Of a stretch of 64,000 bases of DNA, positions 57,280 through 64,000 are shown piece after piece. The DNA is taken from the NCBI RefSeq assembly GCF_000315625.1, contig NW_005434635.1:375342-439341 (forward strand), in the 5' to 3' direction. The position numbers and the translations under genes were made by a program. This stretch comes from Guillardia theta CCMP2712 (Eukaryota; Cryptophyceae; Pyrenomonadales; Geminigeraceae). The notes under the pieces are model-generated. The model was given only the letters and a program-made list of their open reading frames with translations, made no database searches and was not told where the DNA came from. The stretch's first letter is position 1. The number at the start of each line of letters is the position of its first letter.

Positions 57280-58812
57280 TATGCGCAACATTTGGAGTTA
57301 CAGGAGGGTAGGGTAGGTAAATGTTTGGGGTAGGGTAGATGTTGGTTGTGGTGGGGGTATCACGACACTGAGGTAGGGTGGTCGAATGACCCAGATATAG
57401 CAGGGTAATCCCAGGTTGATAAGCCCGGTAGCATTGAAATTACCAGGGGTGGGGGTTCCATATCGGGAGGGTAAATATTTTTTTTGAGGATTCAAATGAC
57501 GGGTAGGGGCACTCTTGCTCTGTGGTGGGGTAATAGAGGAAGTTCAGGAGGAGGGTACTAGTGGGGTAGGAGTCAGGGGTAGGAGACGATAAGGTGGGGT
57601 GATGATCCATGGTGGGTAGGGGTGGTAAATGATGTGTATAGGGGTCATCAAAACGATAAAACAGGGGTGGTTGATCACCCTTCCCTGATTGAACAACATA
57701 CCAAATCAGAATTGGGGTCCTTGTTGCAATGAGGGGTGGGGTACTCAAGAGACGGATTATTAGGGGGTCACGATGCCGCATGGCTATGAGGACAGGGTGG
57801 ACCCCCACCCCCGTCATTCATGTTGACAACCCCACCCTCATGTGCGAGCCTTTTTCTCCCTACCCCATCGGGCATGACAACCACCACAACCCTACCCTGT
57901 AGATTACAATGTTGACAAAGTGCAGTACAGGGGTAGGGTCAGTCTACACTCCTGGAATACGGTGGGGTAGTGGAGGGTAAATCGGTGGGTACTGAAGTTA
58001 CTGGGGTGGTCTGGAGTCACCCACAAAGTATGAACGGAGGGGTACTCCAGAACTTTTGTGAAGCGGGGGGCGGTTTGAATCTCCGAGAGGGGGGGGGTCC
58101 CTGCAAGGGGCGTTGTCATAGTAATCTGCAGGGTAGTGGTAGGAAACGGGAAGTTGTTCGGAGGGGTGGATGAACGAGGGGTAGTGTATGGGGAAAGGTA
58201 ATTACAAATACGTTCAAAGTGGGGTACAACAAGCCATAGAGGTGGGTAGGGGTAGTGAGATGAAGAGGGGTAGGGTGGGACCGATTGACTACTTAAGTTG
58301 GGGACAAGGGAGACCAAATCCCTAACATCGGAGTTGCATGGGTAGGGTAGTAAGTCTGACAGGGTACCAAATAGATAGGGTACATTCAAATTGAGGTATA
58401 GATAAATTTATTTGAAGATTCCTATGATAAAACCTATCATATGGTGTCTAGAGAGAATCGTTGTTCATTTTGGGGGTGGGTAGTGACGTGAAGGGGGTAC
58501 GTGATGATCTGTAATCGGTTTGGGGGCAGGGAACCAGGGGAATGACAAGCTGGGGCTGGACAGGTCTTGTGCAGTGTTCAGAGTAGGTGGGGGTAGTCAA
58601 ATTAGTCAAATTGTTGCTTCCCAGGGCAAATCTCACCACCGGATGGTAGGGGTCCCCGAAAGTCAGGACAAGTACCACAAGCCTCATATGAGTTTTGCAT
58701 TCAAAGTAGGGGTGGGTATACTCGGTCGGGGTATATTGACGGGTACTTGTTTAACTTTGAGTAAAAGGTTTCGATGTGGGGAGGGTGTGCAGTTGATTGA
58801 AAACTGGGGGTA
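57280..58812. repeat. Large GGGTAG-rich block
   Basis: About 1.5 kb dominated by GGGTAGGG, GGGGTGG and GGGTA variants on the plus strand, with a short C-rich inversion at 57795-57900 and an AT-rich patch at 58388-58440. Reverse-strand frames of up to 161 codons run through it but are Pro/Thr/Ser/Tyr-rich products of the repeat and are not taken as genes. Confidence 0.65.
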
Positions 58813-58814
58813 GG

Positions 58815-59360
58815 GGGCCGGGGCGTAGCCGATGAAACTTGAACTTAATTCAGTCACTGAGTTCCGGCCCGCCCGGCCGTTGACCGCCGTTACTACCGTG
58901 ACTGCGCCGGCTGGCCGCGGCCGCAGGCTGCCACCGTGACACTTGCCCCGGCGGCCGCCACCCGGTGACCGGCCGGCGGCCCGCCGGGCCGCGCCGCCGC
59001 GCGTCGGACGGTCACCGTGGCAGTGTCCGAATCACCGGTACTGAGTCATGTGACAGTGCACTGGCACCCGGCGGTGATCGGACCGCTGCCGCAGGCTCGC
59101 CGAGTCGCGGCCCCGGGGGGCCACGGCGCCCGGGCGGGGCGCGGCCCGCGNNNNNNNNNNNNNNNNNNNNNNNNNNNNNNNNNNNNNNNNNNNNNNNNNN
59201 NNNNNNNNNNNNNNNNNNNNNNNNNNNNNNNNNNNNNNNNNNNNNNNNNNGGATCGGCCGTCAGGACCGGACCGCCGGGACCCGGCCGGCCCGGGCCCGG
59301 AGTCGTACTGAGTCGCGGCCAGTCACTGAGTGACGGTGCTCAGTCACTCAGTACCGTACA
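58815..59360. repeat. GC-rich block E of a dispersed family (contains gap)
   Basis: Begins GAAACTTGAACTTAATTCAG (58830) with CAGTCACTGAGT, continues as GC-rich sequence interrupted by the N gap, and ends CAGTCACTGAGTGACGGTGC then CAGTCACTCAGTACCGTACA (59316-59360). CAGTCACTGAGT-type words occur at both ends of the block. Confidence 0.6.
59151..59250. other. Assembly gap (100 N)
   Basis: One hundred N inside GC-rich block E, consistent with assembly failure in the repeat. Confidence 0.99.
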
Positions 59361-59561
59361 ATTTGCGACGCGTCAACTTTCAGGGCGGTTTCGGATCCAC
59401 TACCCACCCCCTCGGAGTATGGAGTGACTTCTGCTCCATAAAGTACCCCTGTATTTACTATTAAAGTACCCCTAGTTTCATATCAGCGAGATTGAAAGTG
59501 TCTACCCAACCCCCCCTTTCAACCCGATGAGCAGAGTCTCTCAGGGTTCAGTCTCGACGCA

Positions 59562-60860
59562 ATGGCGGCGCCTGCTCGGGTCGTGGGCGCCTGCCTGGCA
59601 TGGGCGAGCAGCCGCGGCCTGCCGTCTCAGCTGTCATGTCACAGGAGCTGTGAAGCAGCCCTCTCTTCCATGAAGAAGGAGGAGCTGCGTGCTCTCTGCT
59701 CCAGTCTTGGGCTCAATCACGATGGCAGTACTGCTCAGCTCATCTTGTCGGTGGTGGAAACGATCGTGGCGAGGAGAGTTCCGCTTCCTCCCGAGTACCC
59801 GTCTCTCAACTATGTCTCATCCCTCTCAGCCCATAGCGTTGACGTTCTGCCCTCCTTGCGCTGCTGGAAGTGTGGGGCTTCAGTGGAGCCCTGCGTCAAG
59901 AACATCGCAGACTTCCAAGTCGGTAGCTGGCCGCCGGGAGACAGCAGGAGATGGCAGAACTGCGAGTCAGTTGTAATCCCGTCCTTGATCTGCCATGCTG
60001 AATGCGCCCGAGAGGAACTCGAGGAGGCGGGCAGGAGGGGCGAAACCGCCCGGCCACCATCGAATCAGCAGTCCACCAGGCGCCGCTCTTGTAGGGTAGG
60101 AGACTTTGCAACGATCGTGGGGCTCCGATGGGAGGAGAGGTGGATCGGCCTGCAGGAGATCCTCATGCTGGAGAGAGGAGGGAGCCTTGCTGACGGCCTC
60201 ATCGACGTTCCTACTGGTCCCTGCATCGAGCGCGTTGCACTTCAGCTCTTGAACTGGTTCTCAATGTCTTGTGAGTCCTGGGGGGAGAAGAGCTACCTGC
60301 CTGCGCGCGTGTACCTGACGAGGAGGACGAAGCTCTGCTGCCGTGGGGGGTCGATAGTCGGGTTCATGACCTTCACAGACTCGCCCGACAAACACTTCGT
60401 CCTCCCCAGCCTCAATGCGATCTTTGTGTTGCCCGGGGCGAGGAGGAAAGGAGCGTGCAGGGAGATGGTACAAGATTTTGTGAGAGGGGTAGAGGAGAGG
60501 GAGAGGGGAAGCAACAGAGCAAGGAGAGAGGGAGAGGGAGGGAGGGAGGGGGGGGAAGGGGAAGGGGAAGGGGAAGGGGATTGGAAAGGAGATAAAGATT
60601 CTGGAGACTCTGCCAGCAACTTGCGCAAGCTGATGGGGATCGAGGTGAGGAGAGTCTGTGTGTTTGCTTGCATGCTAGTTGACGGGGATGAAGGTCCCGG
60701 TATCGCAGAAGCTCCTCCTTGCCCTTCCCCACATCCTCTCTCCTGCCACCCTCAAGAGGGTGATAACAGCCTCCTCCTCCTGCCAGCGTCCTGACCGCCT
60801 CCGAGCAGATGGTCGCAATCGAGCATGGCGACAATGAAGAACAGGTGCCTGCGTCCCTAA
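59562..60860 (+). CDS. SAP-domain protein with GNAT-like acetyltransferase region
   Basis: ATG 59562. Residues ~35-70 (MKKEELRALCSSLGLNHDGS, TAQLILSVVETI) resemble a SAP helix-turn-helix, a DNA/RNA-binding element. A Cys-containing part follows (LRCWKCGASVEPCVKN, CHAECAREEL), then FATIVGLRWEERWIGLQEIL. Near the end of exon 1, GFMTFTDSPDKHFVLPSLNA then IFVLPGARRKGACREMVQDF looks like beta4-alpha3 of a GNAT fold, with RRKGACREM as the acetyl-CoA R/Q-x-x-G-x-A/G loop. A GTGAGAGG donor at about 60480 ends exon 1. Downstream exons (about 60700-60850: KLLLALPHILSPATLKRVI, SEQMVAIEHGDNEEQ) are approximate and the stop was not fixed. Substrate unknown. Confidence 0.55.
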
Positions 60861-61101
60861 CTCTCTGAAACCCTCACTCTCTCCTCCTCCTCCTCCTCCA
60901 CCACCACCACCACCACCACCTCCTCCTCCTCCTCCTCCTCCTACTCTTCATCGCCTCCGTCCACTTCCTACCCAGTCCTTGTTTCTCTTCACCATTTGAG
61001 GCGCCTGCTCTCGCAACTTCTTTGCCACTTTTCGTCACTGCCTTCAAACATACACGTCCTTCCTCCTTTACTCGCATCGCTTGCCAGCCCCTCCTGATCC
61101 T
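60861..61101. other. CTC-rich spacer
   Basis: Mostly CCTCCT/CACCAC microsatellite-like sequence (60880-60950) between convergent genes. Confidence 0.6.
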
Positions 61102-64000
61102 TTAGCAGGCCGCAAATCGCAGCACCGTCTGGGAGCTGCTAAATCGAGAGACCGTGCCATGAAACTTGTACTTTACAATCAATTTGCCTGCTCCTCCTCT
61201 TCCTCTGCCTCCTCCCTTCCTCTTCCTCTTCCTCCTCCTCTTCCTCTTCCTCCTCCTCTTCCTCTGCCTCCCCTCCTCTGCCTCCTCCCTTCCTCTTCCT
61301 CCGCCTCCTTCAAAAGGCTGCTGATCCGTCATTGCCATCCATGAAGTCCTGCTCCATCAGCTCGCCCCGCTTCGTCTTCCCTGCAAACATAAAATTATGA
61401 TCAGCAACAGCTCGCCTCCCACCCCCATCCCCCACCCCCCTTCCTGTTCCTGTTCCTCAACCTCCACCTCCTCCTCCTCTCTCCCCACCCTCCTCCTCCT
61501 CGTCTTCATCCTTGTCCTTGTCCTCTCCCTCCTCCTCTCTTTACCTTTTCTAAAGCTTCTGATCAATCTTGCTGCAAACAGCACACATGGCAATGTGGAG
61601 GCGGCACCGCATACCTACTCAAGACGTCAGTCCCCATCCTCCTCGAATGCGTTCCCGTCCTGGCACTGCTCCGCCTCCTCCTCCTCTCCGCCTCCACCCT
61701 CTCCTCCTCCTCCTCCCTCTCCTCCTCCTCTTCCCCTGTCCTCCTCCTCCATCCTCACCGCCCCGATGATGGCCTGCATGTTGGGGATGAAGCCGGGAGT
61801 TGGTATGTCGTTCATCCCGACGATAGTGACAGTTGCGAACTGAATTTGTTTGAGAGTCCTGACAATGAGGAGATGGAAGCGGCAGAAGCAGAGGAGCGAG
61901 AGGACGAGGAACGGCGAGGAAAGTCTGCAAGAAGAGAGAGGAGGCAGGAGGGGAGAGAGGGCAGGAGGGGGAGGGAGAGGAAGGATGTAGGGTGGGACCT
62001 GGGGGTCGGAGATGAGAGTTGCGTTGACGGCTTGGAAGATGCGAACCTGTCGAGAGATGTAAGGAAGAGGCGGGAAAGTGAGCGAGCGAGCGAGGGATGG
62101 GAGGTGAACATGCTGAAGTTTGATGAGGGAGAGAAAGGATGGGAGGAAGGAAAACAAGTTGGGACGGGGATCACAAAGGGAGCAACCGAATTCACCTGGA
62201 GAAACTCATTCTGTTCCATGAGAATATCGTCATAGATAGGGATGATGATGTATCTGAAACATCATGTCGTGACAAAGAAATCTCTGTTTCCCTACCTCCC
62301 CTCCTTCTCAACTTCTCTTGTTCTTTCCCCCTGCCTCCTCTCCTCCTCTCCTCCCCTTACTTTGTGCTTGAGTCTCCTTGCCTCCATCTCAGTTGCCCCT
62401 GCTTTGACACGTAGTCTACTCCCAGCCCCTGAGTTTCTCAGAGTCACGTGATGCACGCAGAGAGAGGAGAAGCAGGTGGAGGACGAGACAAGAAGATGGA
62501 GACAAGTGATGGCACACGAGGTTGGGAGTCGGTGAGATCAAGGAGGACAAGGAGAGAGGGAGGGAGGGAGGGAGGGAGGGAGAGAGAGAGAAAGGGAGGG
62601 AGGGAGGGAGGGAGGGAGGACCTGTGCAGCGAAGGTTCCGTTGAGCTGGACGGTCTCATATCTCACTGCATCATCATCAACCATGGATCGTCTCATCAAG
62701 GCTTCCCACCTGTCACAGAGAGATCGCTGCCTCCCGTCCGCGTCACTCCAAGTTTTGCGTAGCTCCATACAAGCTCCTTCACCCTGCCAAACCCGCCCCG
62801 TCAGCCTCCAGCAAGAGAAGACTGCAAGAGCAAGGGACGTACCTTAGCATCGTTGTCTCAAACTGGAGGAACCCAGGATATTGAACCTTGATTGTGTTCT
62901 GCAGGAATTCAGATAAAGGCGAGGACACGATGTAGGAGGGAAAGGGGGGAAGAGAAGGAGCAGGGAAGAGATATGTGTGCAAAAGAAGAAGGGTCTGAGT
63001 CGAGTGGGACGAGAAGAGAAGGAGATGAAAAGCAGAAGTGAAGCAGGAAGCGAGGATTATGAGTGGAGGACGAGCAAGAGGAGAAGAAGGAGAGTTCTTC
63101 ATCACCACTAGCCGCGCTGTCGTATCCTCCGGGTCGATCCCCTGGTCTACATAGACGTTCATGATGTTGAGCATACGCAGGGCGGGGTCTCCCGTCGCCG
63201 CCTGCGCCCTCGCCGTGAGGTTGTTGAGCGAGACTTGAGCTGGCAGTCCGGCAGGCCCTTCGGAGACGATGTAGATGATCATGTTGAAGTCAGCGCAGGC
63301 GCCGCCGATAGCGTTGGGGATGCAAAGAGCAGCTGTGCTCTTCTGATAAGTTCTGACGGCAAATAAAGAGCCCAGGCTCGGCTTGAGGAGACTGGCTGTC
63401 GACTGCAAAGTCTGTGCAGCATTCAGTCAGACAATAACCTTCTCCACCACGCGCGCTGCCCTCGCCTCCTCTCTCTCTTCACGCCAAAACCCTCACGACA
63501 CATAATCCAACTCCTTTCTCTCCCCTCACTTGCATGCTCCCTCCTCCCCCCAGGTGCCTCCCCCCCTCCCTCTCTCCTCCTCCCTCACCACAAGTTGCAG
63601 TCTCCTGTAGTCCTGAGCATTGATGAGAATGGCAAGCTCCTTGAGGAACCCCTGGACGTCGAAGTCCGACGTCGGATACTGAGTGTAGATCCCAACTTGA
63701 GGCGAGGCGGTGCGGCGCTGGAACATCCTTTGTGATTCCAGCACTTGAGCTAGGTAAGTCCACTTACAAGGGCCCGCCACACATCTCATTCTCCTCTCAC
63801 AGAGCGATCTAGTGTTCCACTGATGAATCTGCACAGTCTGCCCTGCGGGGAGGGTGGAGGTGATTTGTCCCAAAGACCAGTAAAGCTGGTTGCAAGTGCT
63901 TCGGATGCTGATCCTGTCTGTCGTACTGCACGTTCCTGTCTGGTCAATGCAAGAAGTTATGGACAGAGGGCTGCTGGCCGAGTAGGGATCCGTCGAGCGA
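61102..64000 (-). CDS. Large extracellular protein with Calx-beta-like domain (partial, cut by window end)
   Basis: Multi-exon gene entering from beyond 64000. The first visible exon (64000 to about 63590) has Cys-rich sequence (SITSCIDQTGTCSTTDRISI, SLCERRMRCVAGPCKWTYLA) and DFDVQGFLKELAILINAQDY. Then come AALCIPNAIGGACADFNMII and YVDQGIDPEDTTARLVVM (63110-63412), IKVQYPGFLQFETTMLR, WEALMRRSMVDDDAVRYETV, YIIIPIYDDILMEQNEFLQ, VRIFQAVNATLISDPQ and IQFATVTIVGMNDIPTPGF. The run from IIIPIYDD...E..EFLQV to ATVTI is the Calx-beta pattern (IPIxDDxxxExxExF...ATVTI), typical of extracellular Ca-binding adhesion proteins. The last exons include KTKRGELMEQDFMDGNDGSA and possibly KLIVKYKFHGTVSRFSSSQT ending at TAA 61102-61104. 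The 3' end is tentative and no membrane segment was seen. Confidence 0.5.
62556..62621. repeat. GGGA/GA repeat (intron)
   Basis: (GGGA)n-(GA)n-(GGGA)n in an intron of the Calx-beta-like gene. Confidence 0.9.

Noticed and set aside
57440-58389. Long minus-strand open frames (125 and 161 codons)
   Set aside because: Pro/Thr/Ser/Tyr-rich translations of the GGGTAG block with no domain; open because the repeat lacks stops on that strand.
57280-58812. Telomere or subtelomere because of GGGTAGGG runs
   Set aside because: The repeats are degenerate, change strand and are surrounded by ordinary genes; no regular telomeric unit such as TTTAGGG or TTAGGG array is present.

Overview
The window looks like nuclear DNA of a unicellular, intron-rich eukaryote. 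Recognisable eukaryotic genes (WD40/AAMP, PNKP, DDX6, XRN2, NBP35, an OSBP-related protein, NDUFA8) are cut by many short GT-AG introns, several only 44-56 nt long. Two genes carry N-terminal signal-peptide-like leaders in front of proteins that are not normally secreted (an NBP35-type Fe-S scaffold and a PDZ protein). That fits an alga with a complex (secondary) plastid, for example a cryptophyte such as Guillardia, but the assignment is an inference. There are two assembly gaps of 100 N (37998-38097 and 59151-59250).

Layout. 1-3050: AAMP-like WD40 gene (minus, cut by the window edge). 3.4-6.3 kb: a small hypothetical gene and a GT61-like glycosyltransferase. 6.7-8.9 kb: cathepsin H-like protease. 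9.2-13.0 kb: BRCT-PNKP DNA repair enzyme (minus), head to head with a GT11 fucosyltransferase-like gene at 13.2-15.0 kb. 15.3-16.8 kb: DDX6/Dhh1 helicase. 18.6-19.1 kb: organellar ribosomal protein bTHX. 20.8-25.2 kb: TPR/J-domain co-chaperone. 26.7-29.7 kb: intronless XRN2/Rat1. 31.0-32.8 kb: NBP35-like ATPase. 32.8-36.3 kb: a large inverted duplication carrying two intact copies of an unknown gene. 36.9-38.8 kb: PIG-X-like ER protein. 38.9-41.8 kb: HMG-box gene. 43.1-43.6 kb: NDUFA8-like complex I subunit. 43.8-44.5 kb: coiled-coil protein. 45.6-48.3 kb: PDZ protein. 52.3-54.4 kb: sodium:solute symporter. 54.6-56.4 kb: OSBP-related protein. 59.6-60.9 kb: SAP + acetyltransferase protein. 61.1-64.0 kb: extracellular Calx-beta-type protein (minus, cut by the window edge).

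Between genes lie two kinds of recurring non-coding blocks. One is a very GC-rich block (five copies) in which a TACGGTAC/GTACCGTA motif recurs. The other is a GGGTAG/CTACCC-rich block, often with an AT-rich core (six main copies). They look like dispersed element families, and one of the second kind sits in the spacer of the inverted duplication. The genes are mostly housekeeping and functionally unrelated; no operon-like organisation is seen. The most unusual items are the inverted gene duplication, the BRCT-PNKP fusion, the NBP35 protein with a secretory leader, and the two dispersed block families.
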